This document shows positions 1-6,642 of a stretch of 20,317 bases of DNA, one piece after another. Position 1 is the stretch's first letter; every line of letters starts with the position of its first letter. The position numbers and the translations under genes were made by a program. The notes below the pieces were generated by a model that was not told the origin of the DNA, searched no databases, and saw only the letters and a program-made list of their open reading frames with translations. Source of the DNA: an uncultured Massilia sp. (GTDB lineage Bacteria; Pseudomonadota; Gammaproteobacteria; Burkholderiales; Burkholderiaceae); NCBI GenBank assembly GCA_946886065.1, contig CAMPHU010000071.1, positions 1 to 20,317 of the forward strand, read 5' to 3'.

Positions 1-608
1 AGGCCGAGGAAGGCGTCGACCGGCTTCATGATCTGGGCCTTGAAGCGGTGGTAGTCGTCGCTGTGCAGCAGCTTGCGGGCCATCTCCATGTCCGGGCCGT
101 CCTTTTCCACGAAGCGGCCGCTGCCGTCGTCGAACAGGCCCTTGACCGCGTTCATGGCCGCCACCTCGGTCTTGACCAGGGCGTTGGAGTTGTTCTCGGC
201 TTCCTTGAGCTTGGCGAACTCCTGCTCCGAGAAACCGGCCCGCTTCATCAGCTCGGACAGGGCGATGGCCTCGCCGCGCGGGCGAGGCATGGTCTCGCCG
301 GCCGCCACGAAGTCCCAGTAGATGCGCTCGTAGTTGTGGGGGCGCGGCTTCTTGCCGCCGCGGATGTCCAGTATCTCGAGGTATTGCTGCTCGTACTTGG
401 CGTCGCCCGTGACCACATAGGTGCGCGCCAGGCGGGTCAGGTCGTCCGAGCTCTGGCGCAGCTCGTCGGCCAGGATGTAGGACTGGTAGCGCGCCTCGTT
501 GGCGAGCGACACCTGCGCCTGGGTCTGGCGGACCCGGTAGAGGGCACCGCCGAACAGGAGAGCAAGTACCACCCAGCCGAGCAGGGCCAGGGTGAAGGTT
601 TTTTTCAT
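1..608 (-). CDS. Membrane sensor N-terminus, probably methyl-accepting chemotaxis protein (partial)
   Basis: The gene reads leftwards from ATG at 608 and runs off the window, leaving about 202 codons without a stop. It begins MKKTFTLALLGWVVLALL, a single N-terminal membrane anchor (residues about 5-25). A helical periplasmic region follows, carrying the pattern DDLTRLARTYVVTGD (about 55-69) and then ILDIRGGKKPRP and YERIYWDF. This pattern is familiar from ligand-binding regions of betaproteobacterial chemoreceptors, and also occurs ahead of some GGDEF or kinase modules. The signalling domain lies outside the window, so chemoreceptor is the likeliest call but is not proven. An in-frame ATG five codons upstream (623) is an alternative start. 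Neither start has a strong Shine-Dalgarno sequence. The gene is transcribed divergently from the methyltransferase gene. Confidence 0.75.
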   Translation of the reverse strand, partial: MKKTFTLALLGWVVLALLFGGALYRVRQTQAQVSLANEARYQSYILADELRQSSDDLTRLARTYVVTGDAKYEQQYLEILDIRGGKKPRPHNYERIYWDFVAAGETMPRPRGEAIALSELMKRAGFSEQEFAKLKEAENNSNALVKTEVAAMNAVKGLFDDGSGRFVEKDGPDMEMARKLLHSDDYHRFKAQIMKPVDAFLG

Positions 609-691
609 TGTCCAGGTTGTCATTTGTCTGTGCGTGGATGAAGCTGTTGAATGGAGCTGTAACTCGGGGTATTTGCCAGGCTCAAAAGGCT

Positions 692-720
692 ACCATAAGT
701 TAAGTTCTTTTTGGCAACAA
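692..720 (-). promoter_or_regulatory. Weak candidate sigma-70 promoter for the 1-608 sensor gene
   Basis: On the minus strand TTGTTG (720-715) and TATGGT (697-692) are separated by 17 nt, about 85 nt upstream of the sensor start. Each hexamer only partly matches consensus. No FliA-type chemotaxis promoter was seen in the 609-858 gap. The rest of that gap shows nothing convincing, and no clear promoter for the methyltransferase was found. Confidence 0.25.
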
Positions 721-858
721 AAAGCGAGCAAGCCGGATCATTAGACAATGGCGCGGCCGGGCAGGCTTTCGGCTGGCGCAAGGACCCGCGAACTGTACCC
801 GGCGCGGGTGGTCACACTTTGGCCGGCGTCCTGTCCGGCCCCCACCGAGGAGATCCTC

Positions 859-1782
859 ATGAGTCAATCCACGCAGCCGTCCCCGCCGCCGGCGGGCCAG
901 TCCGCCACGCCATCCACTCCCCAGCAGCCTGCCGCCCAGCCCGGGGCGCAAGCAGCAGCGGGCACGCCGGATTTCGAGGCCATCAAGCGCCGCCAGCAGG
1001 CCACCTGGGCCAGCGGCGACTTCGCCGTCATCGGCGTGACCCTGCAGATCGTCGGCGAGAACCTGGCCGAAGCCGCCGACATCCGCGCCGGCGAGCGGGT
1101 GGTCGACATCGCCGCCGGCAACGGCAACGCCACCCTGGCCGCGGCCCGCCGCTTCGCCCAGGTGGTGTCCACCGACTACGTGCCGGCCCTGCTGGAGAAA
1201 GGGCGGCTGCGCGCCGCCGCCGAGGGCCTGGCGGTCGAGTTCCGCGAAGCCGACGCCGAGGCGCTGCCTTTCGCCGACGGCAGCTTCGACGCGGCCTTGT
1301 CGACCTTCGGCGTGATGTTCGCCCCGAACCATGCGCGCACGGCGAGCGAAATGCTGCGCGTGGTGCGCGAGGGCGGACGCGTCGCCTTTGCCAACTGGAC
1401 GCCGGAAGGCTTCCTCGGCCAGCTGTTCAAGACCATCGGCAAGTACGTGCCGCCGCCGGCGGGCCTGCAGTCGCCGCTGCTGTGGGGCAAGGAAGACCAT
1501 GTGCGCGCGCTGTTCGGCGCCCAAGCCGGCGACGCCCGCTTCGCGCGCAGGATGTTCAATTTCCGCTACGAATCGCCGGCCCACATGCTGCAGGTCTTCC
1601 GCGACTTCTACGGCCCCACCCATATGGCCTTCCGCAACCTGGACCAGCAAGGGCAGGGCGCCCTGGAGCAGGATGTCCTGGCCCTGCTGGAGAGCGCCAA
1701 TACGGCCGGGCCGGCCGCGCTGGTGATTCCGGCCGAGTACCTGGAAGTGGTGGTCAACAAGCGCGGAACGGCCCTGCACTGA
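859..1782 (+). CDS. Class I SAM-dependent methyltransferase
   Basis: The product is 307 residues with no signal peptide, so it is cytoplasmic. Residues 1-36 form a Pro/Ala/Gln-rich, probably disordered tail. A Rossmann-type methyltransferase domain of the Methyltransf_11/25 kind follows: motif I VVDIAAGNGNAT (81-92) for S-adenosylmethionine binding, an acidic residue in STDYVPALL (about 104-112), EADAEALPF (130-138), and the post-motif stretch GSFDAALSTFGVMF (141-154). The substrate cannot be told; the nearest general type is the UbiE/small-molecule methyltransferase group. The reading frame stays open further upstream, but ATG at 859 is chosen because GAGGAGA (847-853) sits 5 nt before it. 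The next gene starts 106 nt downstream behind a structured leader, so a shared transcript is possible. Confidence 0.85.
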   Translation: MSQSTQPSPPPAGQSATPSTPQQPAAQPGAQAAAGTPDFEAIKRRQQATWASGDFAVIGVTLQIVGENLAEAADIRAGERVVDIAAGNGNATLAAARRFAQVVSTDYVPALLEKGRLRAAAEGLAVEFREADAEALPFADGSFDAALSTFGVMFAPNHARTASEMLRVVREGGRVAFANWTPEGFLGQLFKTIGKYVPPPAGLQSPLLWGKEDHVRALFGAQAGDARFARRMFNFRYESPAHMLQVFRDFYGPTHMAFRNLDQQGQGALEQDVLALLESANTAGPAALVIPAEYLEVVVNKRGTALH

Positions 1783-1810
1783 AGGCCGAGGCGGCGACAG
1801 CGCCGTCTGA

Positions 1811-1882
1811 CCCGTGTTCCAATACGCCGTGGTCCCTCCGGGAAAACGGCGGGGACTCCCTATTTCCCGAACACGGGAAAGG
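1811..1882 (+). promoter_or_regulatory. Structured leader (nested stem-loops) ahead of the Hva1/TUDOR gene
   Basis: An outer perfect 9-bp inverted repeat joins CCCGTGTTC (1811-1819) to GAACACGGG (1869-1877). Inside it is a second hairpin, CGCCGT (1825-1830) with ACGGCG (1846-1851). This is capped, after a 2x2 internal loop, by TCCC/GGGA (1833-1836/1840-1843) with a 3-nt loop. The 3' arm of the outer stem overlaps the GGGAAAGG ribosome-binding region (1875-1882) of the gene starting at 1889. No U-tract follows, so it is not a plain terminator. Control of translation is an inference. Confidence 0.45.
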
Positions 1883-1888
1883 CGCATC

Positions 1889-2098
1889 ATGACGGACACA
1901 TTCAAGGCCGGCGACAAGGCGGAGTGGCATTCGGCGCAAGGCGTGGTGCGCGGCACGGTCAGGAAAAAACTGAGCTCGCCCACCGACATCAAGGGGCACC
2001 ACGTCGCCGCCTCCGGCGAGCATCCGGAATACCCGGTCGTCGGCGACAAGGCCGGCGCCGAAGCCGCGCACAAGGCCGAGGCCCTGAAAAAGGTCTGA
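1889..2098 (+). CDS. Hva1/TUDOR-domain (DUF2945) small protein
   Basis: The 69-residue product is almost entirely one small domain. It has GDKAEWHSAQGVVRGTV (about 8-24), KKLSSPTDIKGHHVAAS (about 26-42), a central YPVVGDK, and a C-terminal AAHKAEALKKV. The order GDxVxW, then G.V.G.V, then the DIKGHH.AAS block, then HK.EAL is the signature of the hypervirulence-associated protein TUDOR domain family (DUF2945). These proteins are common in soil proteobacteria and have no settled biochemical role. The start at 1889 is preceded by AAAGG (1878-1882), 6 nt upstream. The gene sits between the methyltransferase and a periplasmic binding protein, with the structured leader immediately upstream. Confidence 0.85.
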   Translation: MTDTFKAGDKAEWHSAQGVVRGTVRKKLSSPTDIKGHHVAASGEHPEYPVVGDKAGAEAAHKAEALKKV

Positions 2099-2148
2099 TC
2101 CGGCGGCGCGGCAGTACAATCGCAGGCATCCCATCCTGGAAGGTGCCC

Positions 2149-3288
2149 ATGCGTCCATTCGTCCTGCTGCTGTCCTCCGCGCTGTTCTCCGCCGCCCATG
2201 CGCAGGCCCAGTCCGAGATCAGGATCGGCAGCGCCTCGCCCCTGTCAGGTCCCGGCGCCCACCTGGGCAAGGACATCGAGAACGGCGCCCGCATGGCGGT
2301 CGACGACCTGAATGCGAAAGGCGTCACGATCGGCGGCAGGAAGGTCAAGTGGGTGCTGCAGGCCGAGGACGACGGCAGCGACCCGAAGGCGGGAACGGCG
2401 GTGGCGCAAAAGCTGGTCGACGCGGGCGTGGCGGCCGTGGTCGGCCACCTGAATTCCGGCACCACCGTGCCCGCCTCGAAGCTGTATGCGAGCGCCGGCA
2501 TTCCCCAGATTTCGCCGGCCGCCACCACGCCGCTCTACACCCAGCAGGGCTACAAGACCGCCTTCCGCGTAGTCGCCAACGACAAGCTGATCGGACGCGC
2601 GCTGGCGCGCCAGGCGGTCGGCACGCTCAAGGCCAGGAAGATCGCCGTCATCGACGACCGCACCGCCTTCGGCCAGGGACTGGCCGACGAATTCGTGCGC
2701 GCGGTGAAGACCGGCGGCGACGCCGCCATTGTCAGCCGCCAGTTCACCCACGACAAGGCGACCGATTTCAGCGCCATCCTGACCCAGATCCGCGCGCGCC
2801 GGCCGGACGTGATCTTCTACGGCGGCATGGACGCGGTGGCGGGGCCCATGCTCAAGCAGATGAAGGCGCTCGGCATCCAGGCCAAACTGGTGGCCGGCGA
2901 CGGCGTCTGTTCCGAAAAGCTGCCGCAGCTGGCCGGTGACGCGCTGGGCGAGGACAAGGTGTGGTGCGCGGTGGCCGGCGGCGTCGAGCAGCCCGGCGAA
3001 GCCGCCTTCGCCGCCTTCGGCGAGCGCTACCGGCAGCGCTATGGCTATCCGCTGCAGACCTATGCGCCCTATGCCTACGATGCGGTGATGGTGTTTGCAG
3101 CCGCCATGCAACAGGCGCAGTCCGGCGCACCGGCCGGCTTCCTGCCGGCACTCGCGAAGATCAGGCATGCGGGCATCACCGGCCCCATCGCCTTCGACGG
3201 CAAGGGCGATTTGCGGGATGCCGCGCTGACCCTGTACACCTACCGCCAGGGCAGGAAGACCAAGCTGCAGGTGCTGCGCGCACAATAA
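2149..3288 (+). CDS. Periplasmic branched-chain amino acid-type ABC substrate-binding protein (LivK/LivJ-like)
   Basis: The product is 379 residues. A signal peptide (MRPFVLLLSSALFSAAHAQA, cleavage near residue 19-21) exports it to the periplasm. The mature part is a type I periplasmic binding protein: IRIGSASPLSGPGAHLGKD at the start, then IENGARMAVDDLNAKG, DDGSDPKAGTAVAQKLVD, VVGHLNSGTTVPAS, ISPAATTPLYT, DDRTAFGQGLADEF and YGGMDAVAGPMLKQMK, which is the usual order in LivJ/LivK/amide-binding proteins. Two Cys about 20 residues apart (GDGVCS and VWCAV) could form a disulphide. GGAAGG-like GGAAGG (2138-2143) lies 5 nt before the ATG, and TACAAT (2115-2120) is a possible -10. No LivF/G/H/M permease or ATPase genes are adjacent, so it is an orphan binding protein. 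The ligand may be an amino acid or an amide and cannot be read from the sequence. Confidence 0.9.
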   Translation: MRPFVLLLSSALFSAAHAQAQSEIRIGSASPLSGPGAHLGKDIENGARMAVDDLNAKGVTIGGRKVKWVLQAEDDGSDPKAGTAVAQKLVDAGVAAVVGHLNSGTTVPASKLYASAGIPQISPAATTPLYTQQGYKTAFRVVANDKLIGRALARQAVGTLKARKIAVIDDRTAFGQGLADEFVRAVKTGGDAAIVSRQFTHDKATDFSAILTQIRARRPDVIFYGGMDAVAGPMLKQMKALGIQAKLVAGDGVCSEKLPQLAGDALGEDKVWCAVAGGVEQPGEAAFAAFGERYRQRYGYPLQTYAPYAYDAVMVFAAAMQQAQSGAPAGFLPALAKIRHAGITGPIAFDGKGDLRDAALTLYTYRQGRKTKLQVLRAQ

Positions 3289-3376
3289 GGCGAGGCCGCC
3301 GTATTTCGCATACGGACTGTATTGACAGGCCTTGTTGCGCAATACCGTCACGCTCTCCATGCATATCCAAATGCGC

Positions 3377-3406
3377 TTGGCAGCGCCGCGCCGCCTGCAT
3401 TAGGAT
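3377..3406 (+). promoter_or_regulatory. Candidate sigma-70 promoter of the M13 peptidase gene
   Basis: TTGGCA (3377-3382) and TAGGAT (3401-3406) are 18 nt apart, with 5/6 and 4/6 matches to consensus. The predicted start is near 3413, about 30 nt before the ATG. A perfect TTGACA also lies at 3322-3327 but has only TACCGT at a short 15-nt spacing, so it is less likely. Confidence 0.35.
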
Positions 3407-3443
3407 CGCTCGGTTCACAACAACAACCGATCTGGAGAGAGAG

Positions 3444-5534
3444 ATGAAACGTCGCTTGTGCAGCAGTTTGATTGCAGGCCTGTTTGCGGTGACTACCCAC
3501 GCAGGCGCCCACCCTGGCGCCCATGATGCGGCCCCGGCCCCCACCCCGATCCCTGCGCCTTCCGCGTCGGCAGGCGCGGTATCCGGCATCGACGTCGCGT
3601 CCATGGACCGCGGCGTGCGTGCCCAGGACGATTTCTTCCGCTACACCCAGGGCGGCTGGCTGAAGAACGTCGACATCCCGTCCGACCGCGCCAGCTGGGG
3701 CGCCTTCAACATCGCCCAGGACAAGGTGGAGCAGCAGCTGCGCGCGATCGTCGAGCAGGCCGCCGCCGCCAAGGATGCGGCGAAAGGCTCCGACGCCCAG
3801 AAGATGGGCGACTTCTACACCAGCTACCTGGACGAGAAGCGCCGCAACGCGCTGGGCCTGGCGCCCCTGAAGGCGGAGCTGGCGCGGGTCGCGGCCGTGC
3901 AGGACAAGCGCGCGCTGGCGCCGCTGATGGCGCGCTTCTCGCGCATCGGCGCCGGCAGCCCGCTCGACATGGCGGTCCACCAGGACAACAAGGATTCGAC
4001 CCGCTACATCGTCGACATCGTGCAGTCCGGCCTGGGCATGCCCGACCGCGACTACTACCTGTCGGCCACCGACGCGCGCCTGCAGGAGATCCGCGCCAGG
4101 TACCAGCAGCACGTCGAGAAGATGCTGGCGCTGGCCGGGCATGCCGATGCCGCCGGCAAGGCGGCGCAGATCGTGGCGCTGGAAACCGCGCTGGCGCGCG
4201 TGCAGTGGAGCGCGGTCGAGAACCGCGACCCGGTCAAGGCCTACAACAAATACAGCCTGGCGCAGATGGCCGCCCTGACCCCGGGCTTCGACTGGAACGC
4301 CTGGCTGGAAGGCGTCGGCGCCAAGGGCAAGATCGATTCCCTGATCGTCAGCCAGCCGAGCTACCTCGCGGCATTCGACAAGCTGCTTGCCGCCACCCCG
4401 CTGACGGCCTGGAAATCCTATTTCGAATTCCGCTTGCTGAGCGCTTACGCTCCCTACCTGTCGCAAGCCTTCGTGGACGAGAGCTTCGCCTTCCGCGGCG
4501 CGGTGCTGTCGGGCGCCAAGCTCAACCGCCCGCTGGAAAAGCGCGCCATCGCCGAGATCAACCGCAACCTGAGCGAGGTGGTCGGCAAGGCCTATGTGGC
4601 CCAGCACTTCCCGGCCGAGCGCAAGCAGCAGGTGGAGGAGATGGCCAGGAACTTCATCGCCGCTTTCGGCGAAGGCATCGAGAAGCTGGACTGGATGACG
4701 CCGGAGACCAAGAAGCAGGCCCAGCTCAAGCTGTCCAAGATCAGCGTCAAGATCGGCTACCCCGACAAGTGGCGCGATTATTCCGGCCTGGACATCGTGC
4801 GCGGAGACCTGGTCGGCAACGTCATGCGCGCGCGCGAATTCGGCCATGCCTACGAGGTGAACCGCCTGGGCAAGCCGGTCGACCGCAGCGCCTGGGCCAT
4901 GTCTCCGCAGACCGTCAACGCCTATTACAACCCTGAGCTGAACGAAGTCGTGTTCCCGGCGGCGCGCCTGCAGTATCCGCTGTACGACGCCAACGCCGAG
5001 CCGGCGGTCAACTATGGCGCGGTCGGCATCTCGATCGGCCACGAGATCAGCCACGCCTTCGACGACCAGGGCTCCCAGTTCGACGGCGACGGCAACCTGC
5101 GCAACTGGTGGACCAGGCAGGATGCCGAGCAGTTCGCGGCGCGCGGCAAGGTGCTGGTGGCGCAGTACGGCGCCTACAGCCCGCTGCCCGGCTACCACCT
5201 GAACGGCGAGCTGACCCTGGGCGAGAACATCGCCGACAACGCCGGCGCGATCATGGCCAGCCGCGCCTACCGGATCTACCTGAAGGGTAAACCAGGCCCG
5301 GTGATCGACGGCTTCACGGCCGAGCAGCGCCTGTTCATGGGCCTGGCCCAGGCGCGCCGTGGCAAGGCGCGCGACGCCAGCCTGATTGCCCAGGTCAAGG
5401 CCGACCCGCACTCGCCGGCCGAGTTCCGTGTCAACGGCAGCCTGCGCAACCATCCGGGCTTCTACGAGGCTTTCGATGTGAAACCGGGCGACAAGATGTA
5501 CCTCGCGCCGGAAGAGCGTGTGATCTTCTGGTAA
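3444..5534 (+). CDS. Exported M13-family zinc metallopeptidase (neprilysin/PepO type)
   Basis: The product is 696 residues, normal for M13. A signal peptide spans about residues 1-20 (cleavage near THA/GAHP), followed by a His/Pro/Ala-rich linker to about 45. The M13 N-terminal domain runs from DDFFRYTQGGWLKN to about residue 430 and the catalytic domain follows. The substrate-binding motif NAYYNP is at 492-497. The zinc motif HEISH is at 533-537 (H533 and H537 ligands, E534 catalytic). The third ligand is E594 in GENIADNAG, with D598. H656 in DPHSP and R662 in FRVNG match the transition-state and carboxylate-binding residues of neprilysin. The protein ends in VIFW, as the family does. The stretch after GENIAD (AGAIMASRAYRIYL) and LAQARRGKARD depart from the commoner GGLxVAYDAY and WAQVWRxKxR forms. 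ATG 3444 is preceded by GGAGAGAGAG. It probably degrades oligopeptides in the periplasm. Confidence 0.95.
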   Translation: MKRRLCSSLIAGLFAVTTHAGAHPGAHDAAPAPTPIPAPSASAGAVSGIDVASMDRGVRAQDDFFRYTQGGWLKNVDIPSDRASWGAFNIAQDKVEQQLRAIVEQAAAAKDAAKGSDAQKMGDFYTSYLDEKRRNALGLAPLKAELARVAAVQDKRALAPLMARFSRIGAGSPLDMAVHQDNKDSTRYIVDIVQSGLGMPDRDYYLSATDARLQEIRARYQQHVEKMLALAGHADAAGKAAQIVALETALARVQWSAVENRDPVKAYNKYSLAQMAALTPGFDWNAWLEGVGAKGKIDSLIVSQPSYLAAFDKLLAATPLTAWKSYFEFRLLSAYAPYLSQAFVDESFAFRGAVLSGAKLNRPLEKRAIAEINRNLSEVVGKAYVAQHFPAERKQQVEEMARNFIAAFGEGIEKLDWMTPETKKQAQLKLSKISVKIGYPDKWRDYSGLDIVRGDLVGNVMRAREFGHAYEVNRLGKPVDRSAWAMSPQTVNAYYNPELNEVVFPAARLQYPLYDANAEPAVNYGAVGISIGHEISHAFDDQGSQFDGDGNLRNWWTRQDAEQFAARGKVLVAQYGAYSPLPGYHLNGELTLGENIADNAGAIMASRAYRIYLKGKPGPVIDGFTAEQRLFMGLAQARRGKARDASLIAQVKADPHSPAEFRVNGSLRNHPGFYEAFDVKPGDKMYLAPEERVIFW

Positions 5535-5539
5535 GCCGC

Positions 5540-5596
5540 ATTTGCTGCCGGCATGTTTCGTGCTCAGCATTCAACGAAATATTGCTGGCAGCAAAT
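5540..5596 (+). terminator. Long imperfect hairpin after the M13 gene
   Basis: ATTTGCTGCCGGCA (5540-5553) pairs with TGCTGGCAGCAAAT (5583-5596) with one G-T wobble, and the stem continues inwards through TTTCGT/ACGAAA (5556-5561/5574-5579). It begins 6 nt after the M13 stop codon. No clean T-tract follows, so it may be a weak terminator or an mRNA-stabilising structure. Confidence 0.45.
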
Positions 5597-5622
5597 CAAA
5601 TTGACTTAAGGTTACATTTCTC

Positions 5623-5639
5623 TGTCGAATAATTTAACA
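5623..5639 (+). promoter_or_regulatory. Putative enhancer (activator) site for the PEP-CTERM 1 sigma-54 promoter
   Basis: The 17-mer TGTCGAATAATTTAACA is an imperfect dyad of the form TGTYRAA-N3-TTYRACA. It matches 14 of 17 positions with the site upstream of the second PEP-CTERM gene (19398-19414), and both are preceded by TC. Its centre is 72 bp upstream of the -24 GG. That position suits an NtrC-family activator; PrsR is a guess from known PEP-CTERM biology. Confidence 0.6.
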
Positions 5640-5642
5640 AAA

Positions 5643-5659
5643 GCAAAGGTGATCTTTGC
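5643..5659 (+). promoter_or_regulatory. Perfect dyad GCAAAG-N5-CTTTGC upstream of PEP-CTERM 1
   Basis: Two perfect 6-bp half-sites are separated by GTGAT. The dyad lies between the putative enhancer and the IHF-like element, centred 52 bp upstream of the -24 GG. No counterpart was found at the second PEP-CTERM promoter, so it may be a gene-specific operator or a chance palindrome in AT-rich DNA. Confidence 0.35.
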
Positions 5660-5682
5660 CTAAAAAATAATTTTTTGTTTGA

Positions 5683-5695
5683 TATCAATCAGATA
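5683..5695 (+). promoter_or_regulatory. IHF-like site at the PEP-CTERM 1 promoter
   Basis: TATCAATCAGATA matches the IHF core WATCAANNNNTTR with one mismatch. A T-rich tract (about 5671-5680) lies just upstream, as is usual for IHF sites. It ends 7 nt before the -24 GG, the same spacing as at the other PEP-CTERM gene. Confidence 0.5.
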
Positions 5696-5701
5696 AGTTG
5701 A

Positions 5702-5717
5702 TGGCACATTTTGTGCT
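5702..5717 (+). promoter_or_regulatory. Sigma-54 (-24/-12) promoter of PEP-CTERM gene 1
   Basis: TGGCAC-A-TTTT-GTGCT matches the TGGCACG-N4-TTGCW consensus at all but two fixed positions and has exact GG-N10-GC spacing (5703-5704 and 5715-5716). The predicted start is near 5728, giving a leader of about 47 nt. PEP-CTERM genes are known to be under RpoN with PrsK/PrsR in several betaproteobacteria. Confidence 0.75.
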
Positions 5718-5774
5718 CTGGTGACTTCCCGTAACACCTCAAAACTTAATGTCACTATCTGATGGGAGATCAAC

Positions 5775-6578
5775 ATGAAATTCTGCAAAGTTTTGCCGGC
5801 TCTGCTGTTTGCCGCAGCTGCTGGATCGGTCCACGCCGCGCCCTTGATCAACGGTGGTTTCGAGGACGGCAACACGAATGGCTGGACGACCGGCGGCGGC
5901 TACCGCGGCGACGTGTTGAACACGGGCCTGTCGCCGGCTGACTTTCTTCCGGGCGGTTCCCATTACGAGGGCCCATCGCCTCGTTCCGGCATCGTTACCG
6001 CGGGCACCCTCGACCCGATCATCGGCGCAGCCCTCGGCACCACCGTTTATTCCGGCAATTATTCGTATCGCGCCGAAGACACCGAATCGGGCGGCTACGC
6101 CTCGGTGATCAGCCAGAAGGTGCTGAACTATACCGATACCGACATCTTCTTCGCCTGGAAAGCCGTGCTGGAAAACGGCGGCCACGAGGCCGACGAATCG
6201 GCCGAGATGATCATCACCCTGACCGATGACACCACCGGCCAGCTCCTGATCAGCCGTGTCTACAACGCCGGCTCGACCGGTGGCGGCGTCGACACCCGCT
6301 TCACCCAGGACGGCAGCTTCTTCTACACCGCGCAATGGCAGATCGAGCAGCTCGCCATCGACGCTTCGCTGTCGGGCCACGACTTCACGATCTCCCTGCT
6401 GGCGGCGGACTGCAATCCGACCGGCCACCTGGGCTATGCCTACATCGACGGCTTCGGCGCCGAAAATCCGCCGCCGGGCGGCGATGTGCCGGAACCAGCT
6501 AGCGCAGCGCTGCTGTTGCTGGGCGCCGGCAGCCTGGCGGCAGTGCGCCGCCGCAAGCAGGGCAAGGCTTCCGCCTGA
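5775..6578 (+). CDS. PEP-CTERM sorting-domain protein 1 (VPEP type)
   Basis: The product is 267 residues. An N-terminal signal peptide (cleavage near SVHA/AP, residue 21) is followed by a secreted domain opening INGGFEDGNTNGWTTGG, the NGGFE-W pattern typical of exported jelly-roll/galactose-binding-like domains. The tail has the tripartite PEP-CTERM signal: VPEP at 238-241, a short hydrophobic helix (AALLLLGAGSLAAV) and a basic cluster RRRK. Exosortase is expected to cut at this signal and place the protein at the cell surface or in the polysaccharide matrix; neither exosortase nor its gene cluster is in the window. ATG 5775 follows GGGAGA (5764-5769) by 5 nt. The gene is monocistronic, with its own sigma-54 promoter and a strong terminator. 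The ligand is unknown. Confidence 0.93.
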   Translation: MKFCKVLPALLFAAAAGSVHAAPLINGGFEDGNTNGWTTGGGYRGDVLNTGLSPADFLPGGSHYEGPSPRSGIVTAGTLDPIIGAALGTTVYSGNYSYRAEDTESGGYASVISQKVLNYTDTDIFFAWKAVLENGGHEADESAEMIITLTDDTTGQLLISRVYNAGSTGGGVDTRFTQDGSFFYTAQWQIEQLAIDASLSGHDFTISLLAADCNPTGHLGYAYIDGFGAENPPPGGDVPEPASAALLLLGAGSLAAVRRRKQGKASA

Positions 6579-6600
6579 TCCTTGCGCCGGCCGGCACGAG

Positions 6601-6629
6601 AACGCCAACCCTGCGGGGTTGGCGTTTTT
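6601..6629 (+). terminator. Intrinsic terminator of PEP-CTERM gene 1
   Basis: AACGCCAACC (6601-6610) pairs perfectly with GGTTGGCGTT (6617-6626), with an extra C-G pair closing a 4-nt loop, followed by a run of five T. It lies 22 nt after the stop codon and faces the convergent SnoaL-like gene. Confidence 0.9.
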
Positions 6630-6642
6630 GCTTGCGGCAGCG

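Noticed and set aside
711..725. TTGGCA followed by AAAAAGC as a sigma-54 promoter for the methyltransferase
   Set aside because: The GG to GC spacing is 9 nt, not 10, and the -12 element lacks the TTGC form.
711..1892. Overlapping plus-strand open frame covering the methyltransferase
   Set aside because: The product is a low-complexity Arg/Gly/Ala/Pro shadow; the real frame has clear methyltransferase motifs and a ribosome-binding site.
5601..5630. TTGACT-N18-TCGAAT as a sigma-70 promoter for PEP-CTERM 1
   Set aside because: It overlaps the conserved enhancer dyad and is about 140 nt from the start codon, while a better sigma-54 promoter sits at the expected distance. It could still be a secondary promoter.
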